Below are positions 53,967-64,000 of a DNA stretch of 64,000 bases, in pieces (the stretch's first letter is position 1; each line of letters opens with the position of its first letter). The position numbers and the translations under genes were made by a program. Location: assembly GCA_008828725.1 (NCBI GenBank), contig MEHQ01001375.1:62001-126000 (forward strand), read 5' to 3'. The notes under the pieces are model-generated. The model was not told where the DNA came from, ran no database searches, and saw nothing but the letters and a program-made list of their open reading frames with translations. Origin of the DNA: Saccharina japonica (taxonomy: Eukaryota; Sar; Phaeophyceae; Laminariales; Laminariaceae).

Positions 53967-56900
53967 AACTTAATTCAGCTAGCTCTCTTTCTCTCTCTCT
54001 TTCAACGTGTCTCACCCCCCAAAAGCTGACATACGAAGTAAAGCAAAAAAAGACGGATAAAAAAATGAGCAGTCCCATGGCACCTAGAGTTAAAAAAAAC
54101 ATTAATATTATAGCTTTCCGACGATAAGGGCATGTTCTTACCGGGAAGACTATGAAAAATCCTTCCAACGATAAGGCGCATGCCTTATTGGGTAGTTCCT
54201 CAGTGCCCTTAAGGAGTCCCGTCAGTCAGAACCATCAAGTATTTGCCCCAGAAGGCGAAAACAAGTACCACTATGTCCCGAAATATAAGCACCCTTTTAA
54301 CATTAATATTCAATAAAAACGGTGCTTATCTTTTGGGGCAGGATGGTAGCACGGTATATATATATAGCTCCTCGGCTGAGGAGCATACTAACAGCCAGTC
54401 ATATAACACCTCGACCGTAGAAAATGCTACCGCTACATATCGTACCGCGCGTCCTCTTCCGACATTGCGCCTAGCGTCGTAAATAGTAATGTGCAAATAA
54501 TTTATCCGACGCCAACAACAGCGATGAAAGTACACGCCCCAACCCCCAACACGGCGGTAAAGTCTGGACCACGGGTGGATCTGGACGCCGAAAAAAAAAA
54601 CACTGCTGTGCATTGCTCTCCGGTCGGTACCTCGCTAGCGTAGTAGGCGACCGGCTCCTCGATCATGGCGAGCAGCATCGTCTTGAAGAAGCCATTAAAC
54701 ACCTTCTCGATGGCCCTCTCCAGGCGCATGCCGTGGTTGCCCTCGTAGTGCTGGCGGATCAGCTGCAAACAAAAGAAGAGGGTGCGATGGAAAACAATCA
54801 CACAAGGTTTCAGTAAAAATTAGGAGTCTCTCCACTACTACCGTAAGGGTGATAGCGTATAGCAGTAGAGGTTGGTGTTATCATCGGTTCGTAATATGCG
54901 AGACAGCCAGGAGGGTGAGGAGGAGGAGGAGGAGGAGGAGGAGGAGAAGGGGGAAGGGGAGGAGGAGAAAAGGAGGAGGACGAGGAGAAGGAGGAAGACT
55001 AGGAAGGACGGTAAAAAGTACGTTCGAGATGAAACATGCACATTTTTTCGTTCAGCTTACATTTTTTTACCCTGGCACTATTGGGGAAGTTGCACACCCC
55101 GGCGGCCCTGCACGATAAGTTGTTGTCCGTACGTACACGCGCGACCAGCTTATCACTCAGCTTGCAACGGTGAGCATCAATCACTTTCGGTTGAACTCCC
55201 ACCAGGCGTTTTGGTACTAATCACACACGCCAAGGACCGACCGACCTAAAATATTCTGACACCCGCAAGCTCGGATGTGGGGTATGCACACCGCCAGCCA
55301 TCGGCTGTGGCACGCAATCGCAGTTGTACCAACCGATTGACCGCCTCGTGGAACAAACAGCACAGTAGCAAAATGAAACAAAAAAAAAAAAACTATATAA
55401 GCAGCAGCCACACGGCCAGTCACACCTTGATCTGGGGGCGAGAGGCTTGCGTGAGGATGCGGATGAACGTCTTCTTGTCTGTGCCCATCCTCTTCCCGAT
55501 CCCCGCTTCGTGCAGTTCTTTCGCCTCCCTCACCGCCAAACCCTCGTCCACCTTCCCACCCACACCCCGCCCGACAGCACAACGGCGAAACAAAAACGTC
55601 GTCAGAAACGTGCGGTGCGAAAGCAAGCCACGTGTTGCCGGCGTTAAGAAAGGACGCGAATTGGGGAAGGGGGGGGGTGACGCTCCCGATGGCGTCAGGA
55701 AAAATAAACGGGCGAGAAACTTCCGCGATGTTTTAGTGGTGGAACCGCCCTCCACGACTGCCTTCTAAGCGGGATTTAAACATTGGGATTTTTTTCCCCA
55801 ACATTGTTCATCAGAGCTGTGCCGATGCCGCCGTCGGCCGGCCGTTACTGCACGCCTAGAGACCCGGCCGTGGGAATGGAGTGCAAACCAAATAATCCAT
55901 AATGAGCCACCCACAAGAATCCAGAAAGTATCAACACCAATTTACGGTAACAGAAGCAGAGCTACAGTTGATATATAACTCTGAACTCGATCTACAGCAA
56001 CTAGCTAGCATATGTGAGCTTTATCAAGTAGGTGCATGCCAAGAGACGAAATACGACCCTGGGCAGAAACAGAGCGGAACATGCATATGCATCCCTCCGT
56101 TCGTGCCGCGCTTGCAAGGCAGCAAATTACACACCCGTGCTTGCTCACGTCCTTCGAACAAGAGACATACGCGATAGACCGATGCACGACATGAGTACAC
56201 CCTCCCCCGCGCATTCTAAGAGTTCAACCACAATGGCGAACAGAACAGATAGCCTGCTTGCTGTACACACCTTGGCCTCCTGCCTCTCTCCTTTGATGAC
56301 GGCGAGCACAAGATCCCTGTCGGCGCCACTCAGTGCCGAGCTCAAGCGGTCGATCAAAGGCTTCCGGTACTGCTGCTTAACGCGACCAGAATGATGAAGA
56401 GGTTGGAGGCGGTACGCAGAGAGGGGTGGGGGGGATAATCGCGCCTATCCTTGCATCTAACCGTTTGTATCGTGCGAAGTGCCTATCTTGGAAGGTTGGA
56501 GCTATTGACACAGAGCGTGGCCGGGGAGTGGGGGGGGGGGGGCTCTCGATACGCGTTTTTTTGGGATGGCGCTCTCCTCCGGGCACGCGCCCCCAGCCCG
56601 AAAAAACGAATATTCCCAAACCCCGTTTTGTAGTATATCAACTTGATCGATGAAACGTATTTCTCGCTATACCAGGTACCAGCTGTTCTCCAGTTCAGCG
56701 ATAAACGGGGAAAACATGTTTTCTACTTGCTCGTGGCTGTCGCTCCCCGCCGGCAAGACGACCACGCGAAGGTCTGAGCGTCTGTGCGCCCCTGCATCGA
56801 TCACAGGAGTAGTAGTGGTAGTGAGGAGGCAGAGGCCGCTCGAGAGCGGCAAGCGACGTCTCCGATCACACATCATTTTCCCCCCCGAAATCAAGGCTTG

Positions 56901-58565
56901 AGATCGGTACGATATCAATTTTCGAAAGAACACCGCAAGAGAAAACGCGCAACCGCTCCTCACAAATTTTCTTCAATGGCATTTGTTTTTTATCATCGCT
57001 TTTGCTCTCCAGCCCAATTTGTTGTGACGTTTTACCCTCAGCGGTCTCCTGGACAAACCGAGGCCACAGGTGTCGTCCCTCCCCCCCACCGCTACATATG
57101 TGCGTGCCTTCGTTTTTAAAACACCTTAGATACGAAATATCGATTGTAGCGCAGCGCGTTTATGCGCACACGTACGAGTACGAGTGTACCAGTGCGGGGA
57201 AGAAAAATACTCTTTGCGTACGTGGCGCTCCCTGTTTATACCTTTTAGTCGTGCCTGGCTTTCTCGGCTATATATCATACCCTGTAGGGATGCGAGGGTC
57301 TATGGTCACACGACTACGGCCATGCATGAAAATGAAGTACCCCCCCTCCCCCCCCACCTCACGGCACTTCGTGCTTGGTTTTTAGCAACGTCTGCCTGGT
57401 CGGTGAAAATCCGACGTTTTCCGTCCCGGCATTGTAGGGGTGCAAGGGTCTGGGGTCATACGACTACGGCCCTGCATGACATGAGAACGCCCCTTCCCTC
57501 GTACATGGCCTCACCTTTTGGTCGTGTCTGGCCTTGGCGGCTAGAATGCGGGCGTTGCTCTGCGGCGCGAGGACGAAGACGATCAGCCCCTCGTTCGTGC
57601 TCATCCCGCCCATAGCCTTTTGCAGCAGGAGGGCGTCGCAGTCAGCCTCGGGAAGCACGGTGTACACCAACAGGTCTCTGCTCGAACACGATAACGACGA
57701 GTCAGACAGAGAGCAAACAGAACACGCAATGAAAGTTTAGCAAATGTAAACAGCAGTACCTAACTATTGCTTGCATGCACATGCCAACCCCCCCCCCCCC
57801 TTAAGGTCAGACGACGCGTTACACGTCGTAGCGCCCCTGTAGTTTTTGGGTGGAGTTTTAAGCGCAGTGGAAGGGCTGCAAACCAAACCAACCCAACCCA
57901 AACCAAACCAAAGCTGCTGCACTCTCTTCCATGGAGATAGAACGCAAGCGCGCTTTTATGGAAGCACCGATGCCGGGACGGGGCTGTGGGGGGGGGCGCG
58001 TGGGCGGGCGGGGGGGGGGGCGGGGGGTGGGTGAGGGGGGGGGCGCGGGGGGGTGTCCTGTGTCAAGACGATGGATCCTACTCAAGGGAGTCTATGGGTA
58101 TATTTTCGTGGTATATATCGCACCCCTATGGTCTACACGATCGGTGCTCGCGTACTACAGAAACATACATACGTACGCGAGTTACCCAAGGCACAGCAGC
58201 AACGACAAACTACAGCGGCATGCGTAGGTGGCCGTTGACGAAACACTTTCACACGTTTGCCGGAACTTTGTGGGTGATAAGTCAGTCACCCCACAATCCG
58301 CCATTCCACCAAACGTATACGTATACCTCAAAAGTATATTCCGGTTATTTTTTCTCTGCACACAGACGGAAGACAACGAGACTCACCGGTAATCCCCGGA
58401 GCACTCAGACCTCACTTCCGCCTCTAGCGACTTTTTGAACAACGACTGGTACTGCTTGTCCACCTGCACCAGGTGCTGCTTCGTGCGTCCGCAGATGATA
58501 GAGAAGAGCTGGGCGTTTCTTGTGCCTAATCCCTTGCATGCCTGGTAGATGTCTTTTGCGTCCAT
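49493..58565 (-). CDS. Annexin, second core: repeats I to IV
   Basis: Exons 58565-58387, 57677-57515 and 56375-56271 duplicate the first-core exons for repeats I-II, with the same splice borders. Exons 55551-55426 and 54762-54631 make repeat III (RMGTDKKTFIRILTQASRPQ, then FFKTMLLAMIEEPVAYYASE). Exons 51845-51774, 50572-50510 and 49558-49493 make a short repeat IV (RMTDTAKMARILGGNDK; IDQIAECYRSNNEDTL; KTRGNFMHAAVTLLG), whose first loop reads CRMTD, so its calcium site is probably lost. The last two introns are the places where a different choice of exon is possible. Confidence 0.85.
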
Positions 58566-61500
58566 CTGAGGACGGCAGAGCAGGGGAGGGGCGGCGCGAG
58601 CGCGAGGAGGCGTATCACCCCGGGAATGAGGGAGTTAAGACCGCGGCTAGGTACGGGGCGGCGATATATAGCACGGGTTGGATCAAGAAGGGTGACTCGA
58701 TATGGCGTGGGGGGTGCCACGTCGATGAACCTCACGCTTGCACTGATCGCGCGAGTGGTGGTGGTAGGAGGGAGAAACGGTAGGGAAGATGCTGCTGCTA
58801 TTTTGGCATTGCGCGCGAGCACATTGCTTGTCAAAAAAATATGTTTGTTTGGAACTCACGAGTGAAATCATTTTTATTCGGGGCACTCACAACTCACAAG
58901 CTTGATACATTTATCTACATTGGAATTTTCTTGCAACTTTCCGGCAGGGATGAGTCGTGCGTGGAGACTGTTGGGGAGGCGGGGTCGATCGGCTGGCGAG
59001 CGTCCTAAACGCAATTTCAGGGAAGATTAAAACATAAGGACATGTCTTCACTGAGAAAAACACGAAGAAAAAAAAACATTTGCATGGATTAGTTTTTTTT
59101 TAGAGCAGTGGCCAAAATCGGGTATACCCGATGGGTTTGTGGCCAAAACAGGGTACCATTGTATTTTAGTGACCGCGACGACCCCAGGGCGCCATCTCAT
59201 TGGCCAGCGCGGGCCACCACCCGACGCTGGCCACAAAATCACCGGAGGAAGTGATGTACTAGTAGCTTTAGCTCGTCTCTCGGATCTATTTTAGACCTAC
59301 ACAGCTGCTATATACTGCCGTGGCGAGCATATTTAGACTCCGCTCTACCTGCCTGCTGCTGGCTTTCCGGAACTTGCGTACCTCGATTCCCAACACATTC
59401 AGCGTGTTGCTCACGCAAAATAAAACAAACGAACACATCGCTTTGCAAGGTATCTTGGATTCGCATAGGATGTGTTCGGGCTGTAGACGTGGCAAGCCCC
59501 CTAGTCGCTGGGACGGGTTCACACAGTTAAGACCGGTCTTAACGGGGCAAATGGCGAACGAGCCCAGGGGTGGGTTGTCGCCGTCGACCCCCCCCCCCCC
59601 CCCCCCCCCCCCCCAAAAGCATTCCATCGCATGTTATGCGTGTCCAAAATTGAACTACACACCCCCAATCTCCATTCGACTACAGCAGCATCGCCCCCCC
59701 CCCCCCCCCCCCCCCCCTTCCCCCCAAAAAGCATTGTTACCTGGAACGAGAGTCGCGGACAAAAAAAGAAAAGAGGAAACCCGCTACCATAGATTATCTT
59801 TATCCCATCTCCACGATGCTGATAGCAAAGACACTGCAAAGCCTACGAGTGTAACAAACGAAAATAAGAAAACAAAAAAACAGCGTGTAAAAAAAACGGC
59901 AGCGGCGGACAGAACCTTGTAGATGAAGGCTAGGAGGTTGTTGCACTCCTGGGTGAGGTTCGTGACCAAGTCCTTCCTGTCAGACGGGTCTTTTGACACG
60001 AGAGCCTCCGCCGTCAGGGACTCCAGGCCGCCAGTAGGGTCAGTGCCGCTGATCAAGCCCAACGCCGCCTGCATGTTGGCGGCGGGGGGCGGGGGTGGGG
60101 AGTACGCGAGGCACGGGATCAGATTTCATGTTTGAGTGCTCTGCATGGGAGTTGGTGTGTCAAGTGCATATTTCGCAAGGGTTTATTTAGCACGGGGGGC
60201 AGGAGGGGAGGCACTCTTGTCATGCATGGCCGTACTCGTAGTCGTATGACCATAGACCCTCGCATCCCTAAAACAATGCCGGGACGGAGCACGTCAGGTT
60301 TTCACCGACCAGGCAGACACTGCGCCTATATATAATTGCGCCCTCCGTTTTATAGGCGTCAGTATGTAGCGGTGACGAACACGCACGGTCTATACCGAAA
60401 ACACTGAGAGCACACCACAGGCACGCCGTTTCAGCCTGAGACAAACCAACCAACCCAGGAAGCCAGCCAGCACAAAGCACACCGACCTTCAAGAAGGTGC
60501 CGCTGAGATCGCCCTTAAGGGTTTCGTCGAGCGACTTCCCGTGCACGTCCAGGTAGCACACAGCGACGGCCGCCATCTTGCTCCTGTCGGTGCCGCCCAG
60601 CAGGCGCGCCACGCGGCTGTCGTGAGTGCCCACCCCAACCATCGCCTCGTGCAACGCGAACGCTATATACGCCTCCCCCCCCCGCCCCGCCGTGACGCAA
60701 AATATTAGTGAGACCGAGGGAAGAGCAGACAGCGGGGGCGCGGGGGACGCCGGGGGGGGCCCCCCCCCCCCCCTCCCCCGCGCATTCTAAGAGTTCAACC
60801 ACAATGGCGAACAGAACAGATAGCCTGCTTGCTGTACACACCTTGGCCTCCTGCCTCTCTCCTTTGATGACGGCGAGCACAAGATCCCTGTCGGCGCCAC
60901 TCAGCGCCGAGCTCAAGCGGTCGATCAAAGGCTTCCGGTACTGCTGCTTAACGCGACCAGAATGATGAAGAGGTTGGAGGCGGTACGCAGAGAGGGGTGG
61001 GGGGGATAATCGCGCCTATCCTTGCATCTAACCGTTTGTATCGTGCGAAGTGCCTATCTTGGAAGGTTGGAGCTATTGACACAGAGCGTGGCCGGGGAGT
61101 GGGGGGGGGGGGGCTCTCGATACGCGTTTTTTTGGGATGGCGCTCTCCTCCGGGCACGCGCCCCCAGCCCGAAAAAACGAATATTCCCAAACCCCGTTTT
61201 GTAGTATATCAACTTGATCGATGAAACGTATTTCTCGCTATACCAGGTACCAGCTGTTCTCCAGTTCAGCGATAAACGGGGAAAACATGTTTTCTACTTG
61301 CTCGTGGCTGTCGCTCCCCGCCGGCAAGACGACCACGCGAAGGTCTGAGCGTCTGTGCGCCCCTGCATCGATCACAGGAGTAGTAGTGGTAGTGAGGAGG
61401 CAGAGGCCGCTCGAGAGCGGCAAGCGACGTCTCCGATCACACATCATTTTCCCCCCCGAAATCAAGGCTTGAGATCGGTACGATATCAATTTTCGAAAGA

Positions 61501-63090
61501 ACACCGCAAGAGAAAACGCGCAACCGCTCCTCACAAATTTTCTTCAATGGCATTTGTTTTTTATCATCGCTTTTGCTCTCCAGCCCAATTTGTTGTGACG
61601 TTTTACCCTCAGCGGTCTCCTGGACAAACCGAGGCCACAGGTGTCGTCCCTCCCCCCCACCGCTACATATGTGCGTGCCTTCGTTTTTAAAACACCTTAG
61701 ATACGAAATATCGATTGTAGCGCAGCGCGTTTATGCGCACACGTACGAGTACGAGTGTACCAGTGCGGGGAAGAAAAATACTCTTTGCGTACGTGGCGCT
61801 CCCTGTTTATACCTTTTAGTCGTGCCTGGCTTTCTCGGCTATATATCATACCCTGTAGGGATGCGAGTGTCTATGGTCACACGACTACGGCCATGCATGA
61901 AAATGAAGTACCCCCCCTCCCCCCCCACCTCACGGCACTTCGTGCTTGGTTTTTAGCGACGTCTGCCTGGTCGGTGAAAATCCGACGTTTTCCGTCCCGG
62001 CATTGTAGGGGTGCAAGGGTCTGGGGTCATACGACTACGGCCCTGCATGACATGAGAACGCCCCTTCCCTCGTACATGGCCTCACCTTTTGGTCGTGTCT
62101 GGCCTTGGCGGCTAGAATGCGGGCGTTGCTCTGCGGCGCGAGGACGAAGACGATCAGCCCCTCGTTCGTGCTCATCCCGCCCATAGCCTTTTGCAGCAGG
62201 AGGGCGTCGCAGTCAGCCTCGGGAAGCACGGTGTACACCAACAGGTCTCTGCTCGAACACGATAACGACGAGTCAGACAGAGAGCAAACAGAACACGCAA
62301 TGAAAGTTTAGCAAATGTAAACAGCAGTACCTAACTATTGCTTGCATGCACATGCCAACCCCCCCCCCCCCCTTAAGGTCAGACGACGCGTTACACGTCG
62401 TAGCGCCCCTGTAGTTTTTGGGTGGAGTTTTAAGCGCAGTGGAAGGGCTGCAAACCAAACCAACCCAACCCAAACCAAACCAAAGCTGCTGCACTCTCTT
62501 CCATGGAGATAGAACGCAAGCGCGCTTTTATGGAAGCACCGATGCCGGGACGGGGCTGTGGGGGGGGGCGCGGGGGGGTGTCCTGTGTCAAGACGATGGA
62601 TCCTACTCAAGGGAGTCTATGGGTATATTTTCGTGGTATATATCGCACCCCTATGGTCTACACGATCGGTGCTCGCGTACTACAGAAACATACATACGTA
62701 CGCGAGTTACCCAAGGCACAGCAGCAACGACAAACTACAGCGGCATGCGTAGGTGGCCGTTGACGAAACACTTTCACACGTTTGCCGGAACTTTGTGGGT
62801 GATAAGTCAGTCACCCCACAATCCGCCATTCCACCAAACGTATACGTATACCTCAAAAGTATATTCCGGTTATTTTTTCTCTGCACACAGACGGAAGACA
62901 ACGAGACTCACCGGTAATCCCCGGAGCACTCAGACCTCACTTCCGCCTCTAGCGACTTTTTGAACAACGACTGGTACTGCTTGTCCACCTGCACCAGGTG
63001 CTGCTTCGTGCGTCCGCAGATGATAGAGAAGAGCTGGGCGTTTCTTGTGCCTAATCCCTTGCATGCCTGGTAGATGTCTTTTGCGTCCAT
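49493..63090 (-). CDS. Annexin with duplicated repeat I-II block (5' end not seen)
   Basis: Exons, minus strand 5' to 3': 63090-62912, 62248-62086, 60946-60842, 60672-60487, 60068-59916, 58565-58387, 57677-57515, 56375-56271, 55551-55426, 54762-54631, 51845-51774, 50572-50510, 49558-49493. All join in phase, about 554 residues, ending in TGA. Annexin repeats (about 70 residues each, with GxGT calcium loops) appear in the order I, II, IV-like, linker, I, II, III, IV. Examples: ACKGLGT and SGDYR (I); AMGGMSTNEGL (II); ELHEAGIGKRMGTDKKTFIR (III) followed by IRQHYEGNHGMRLERAIEKV; KTRGNFMHAAVTLLG at the end (IV). Annexins bind acidic membranes in a calcium-dependent way from the cytosol. The first exon seen starts at an acceptor, so the true start is probably beyond the window. 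The second core is a complete four-repeat annexin; the first lacks repeat III. Confidence 0.9.
50860..50938. mobile_element. 79-bp inverted-repeat element
   Basis: A perfect 16-base terminal inverted repeat, TAGTAAATAGGACCTA / TAGGTCCTATTTACTA, with a 47-base loop. It lies in the annexin intron between exons 51845-51774 and 50572-50510. Confidence 0.7.
51910..52553. repeat. 0.64-kb direct repeat, copy 1
   Basis: Near-identical to 52808-53450 (offset 898 bases). Starts at GGGGAACCGGAATAATAGCA and ends within a poly(C)-family repeat. It lies in the long annexin intron between exons 54762-54631 and 51845-51774, starting about 65 bases above the latter. Confidence 0.95.
52494..52830. repeat. Two small tandem arrays between the 0.64-kb copies
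   Basis: First, three to four units of about 62 bases, each ending in CATGGCCGTAGTCGTATG plus a GCGGTAGGGGG tract (52494-52715). Then five units of about 21 bases, GATTAGGGGAACCGGAATAA (52718-52830), with CGGGAACCC variants. They bridge the two 0.64-kb copies. Confidence 0.9.
52808..53450. repeat. 0.64-kb direct repeat, copy 2
   Basis: Second copy of 51910-52553 in the same orientation. It is followed at 53450-53690 by a longer, more complete copy of the poly(C)-ended dispersed repeat. Confidence 0.95.
53923..54000. repeat. (CT)n microsatellite
   Basis: CT-rich dinucleotide run with an AGCTAGCTCTCT repeat at both sides, in the annexin intron. Confidence 0.95.
54170..54188. repeat. Palindrome related to 36831-36866
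   Basis: Contains ATAAGGCGCATGCCTTAT, the same palindrome type as in the last intron of the large gene, with AACG at its left. It suggests a shared small mobile element. Confidence 0.6.
54268..54346. mobile_element. 79-bp palindromic MITE flanked by TA, copy 2
   Basis: Same family as 40141-40218: arms CCACTATGTCCCGAAATATA and TTTGGGGCAGGATGG, loop ATTAATATTCAATAA, TA on each side (54266-54267, 54347-54348). It lies just below annexin exon 54762-54631 on the map. Confidence 0.8.
54912..55010. repeat. (GAG)n-type purine tract
   Basis: About 100 bases of GGA/GAG-rich purine sequence on the plus strand. On the annexin strand it is a pyrimidine tract upstream of the acceptor of exon 54762-54631. 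Confidence 0.9.
56201..59237. repeat. 3.0-kb direct duplication, copy 1
   Basis: Matches 60772-63755 almost base for base, including introns. I saw three substitutions (56333, 57295 and 57388, approximate positions), a run of about 46 G/C-rich bases present only here (about 58003-58049), and seven extra T at 59092. The left edge falls at the poly(C) end of a dispersed repeat. It contains annexin exons for repeats I and II. Confidence 0.95.
59106..59237. mobile_element. Truncated short TIR element
   Basis: Starts GCAGTGGCCAAAATCGGGTA like the complete copy at 63624, with a second GGCCAAAACAGGGTACC inside, but ends at GGCCACAAA without the right inverted arm. The ends resemble those of the 14244 element. 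Confidence 0.65.
60487..63090 (-). CDS. Annexin, first core: repeats I, II and IV
   Basis: Exons 63090-62912 (repeat I: KDIYQACKGLGTRN to ECSGDYR), 62248-62086 (end of I and start of II: AMGGMSTNEGLIVFVLAPQS) and 60946-60842 (end of II: PLIDRLSSALSGADRD). The next exon, 60672-60487, is repeat-IV-like (FALHEAMVGVGTHDSR, then GKSLDETLKGDLSGTF). Repeat III is absent, although it is present in the second core. Exon 60068-59916 is a linker (LESLTAEALVSKDPSDRKDL). The second calcium loop reads GMST rather than GxGT. Confidence 0.85.
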
Positions 63091-63755
63091 CTGAGGACGG
63101 CAGAGCAGGGGAGGGGCGGCGCGAGCGCGAGGAGGCGTATCACCCCGGGAATGAGGGAGTTAAGACCGCGGCTAGGTACGGGGCGGCGATATATAGCACG
63201 GGTTGGATCAAGAAGGGTGACTCGATATGGCGTGGGGGGTGCCACGTCGATGAACCTCACGCTTGCACTGATCGCGCGAGTGGTGGTGGTAGGAGGGAGA
63301 AACGGTAGGGAAGATGCTGCTGCTATTTTGGCATTGCGCGCGAGCACATTGCTTGTCAAAAAAATATGTTTGTTTGGAACTCACGAGTGAAATCATTTTT
63401 ATTCGGGGCACTCACAACTCACAAGCTTGATACATTTATCTACATTGGAATTTTCTTGCAACTTTCCGGCAGGGATGAGTCGTGCGTGGAGACTGTTGGG
63501 GAGGCGGGGTCGATCGGCTGGCGAGCGTCCTAAACGCAATTTCAGGGAAGATTAAAACATAAGGACATGTCTTCACTGAGAAAAACACGAAGAAAAAAAA
63601 ACATTTGCATGGATTAGTTAGAGCAGTGGCCAAAATCGGGTATACCCGATGGGTTTGTGGCCAAAACAGGGTACCATTGTATTTTAGTGACCGCGACGAC
63701 CCCAGGGCGCCATCTCATTGGCCAGCGCGGGCCACCACCCGACGCTGGCCACAAA
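60772..63755. repeat. 3.0-kb direct duplication, copy 2
   Basis: See copy 1 at 56201-59237. The left edge is a run of 8 G followed directly by 14 C (60752-60773), unlike the flank of copy 1. The right edge is inside a short inverted-repeat element that is complete here but cut in copy 1. Confidence 0.95.
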
Positions 63756-64000
63756 CCCATCGGGTATACCCGATTTTGGCTACTCACCCCCCAAGAGGTA
63801 CCCGATTATTACACCCACCTACCCGAAAATGGCCGGGCTGTTCGACCACAACGGCCGAGCAGCCCACCACGCATCAGCCGACGATTACGACGTACCAAGC
63901 ACCAGCATACGTATCACGACGTATTACGACGTATCTAGCCGAGTTCCAACCTGTGACCGACGAATCCATCTGCTTGATATATATCCATGATTTGGGTGAT
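63091..64000. other. Sequence upstream of the first annexin exon seen
   Basis: No exon is recognised. Because exon 63090-62912 starts at an acceptor, at least one 5' annexin exon is expected here or beyond the window edge. Confidence 0.4.
63619..63786. mobile_element. Short TIR element related to the 14.2-kb element
   Basis: Left arm AGTGGCCAAAATCGGGTATA and right arm its complement, about 38 bases each and nearly perfect. Each arm contains the 16-base palindrome ATCGGGTATACCCGAT. The interior of about 85 bases repeats the GGCCAAAA-AGGGTA motif. No coding capacity. It lies upstream (minus sense) of the first annexin exon seen. Confidence 0.7.

Noticed and set aside
55095-55160. Possible extra annexin exon (LSDKLVARVRTDNN)
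   Set aside because: Joining 55551-55426 directly to 54762-54631 gives an unbroken repeat III; inserting this stretch would interrupt it.
61238-61534. 98-codon minus frame between annexin exons (also at 56667-56963)
   Set aside because: Canonical repeat II is continuous across the flanking exons without it, so it is taken as intron.
1-64000. tRNA, rRNA or other structural RNA genes
   Set aside because: I looked for cloverleaf-type A/B boxes and conserved rRNA blocks by eye and saw none that I could support. A covariance-model scan would be needed to exclude them.
1-64000. Retrovirus-like or Polinton-like insertions
   Set aside because: No reverse transcriptase, integrase, capsid or long terminal repeat pattern was recognised in any frame.

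Overview
The window reads as nuclear DNA of a complex eukaryote. Genes are split into many short exons (about 55-350 bases) by long GT-AG introns (about 0.2-2.6 kb). GC is moderate, and the introns are full of microsatellites, minisatellites, homopolymer G/C runs and small inverted-repeat elements. Large introns, Ala/Gly/Ser-rich low-complexity exons and an interstitial TTAGGG tract would suit a brown alga (Ectocarpus-like stramenopile). That assignment is inference, not shown. There are no operons, no CRISPR and no recognisable RNA gene. Exon ends below come from reading splice sites and codon phase by eye. Most can be trusted to the base, and doubtful ones are marked.

Layout. (1) About 0.8-13.2 kb, minus strand: a gene of at least 15 exons for a roughly 1,000-residue coiled-coil protein of unknown function; its 5' end is not found. 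(2) 13.2-16.1 kb: a divergent intergenic region with two inverted-repeat elements, one carrying telomere-like repeats and one with a clean 9-bp target-site duplication. (3) 16.1-38.4 kb, plus strand: a gene of about 21 exons for a protein of about 1,950 residues. It has an N-terminal kinase fold whose three catalytic motifs are all degenerate, an acidic middle, an IQ motif, and two fibronectin-III-like regions with a Ser/Gly-rich tail. Its introns hold several satellites. (4) 38.4-43.1 kb: mostly repeats. (5) 43.1-48.3 kb, minus strand: the 3' part of a gene in which an exon pair has been tandemly multiplied three times. (6) 49.5-63.1 kb, minus strand: an annexin gene open at its 5' side. A 3-kb block carrying annexin repeats I and II is present twice at near identity, and the upstream core lacks repeat III exactly where the duplicate is joined through a G/C homopolymer. 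(7) The last kilobase holds a short inverted-repeat element.

A family of short dispersed repeats ending in poly(C) occurs about 20 times across the window. No pathway links the four genes. Annexin (calcium-dependent membrane binding) and the IQ-motif pseudokinase (likely calmodulin binding) could both touch calcium signalling, but that is only a family-level remark.
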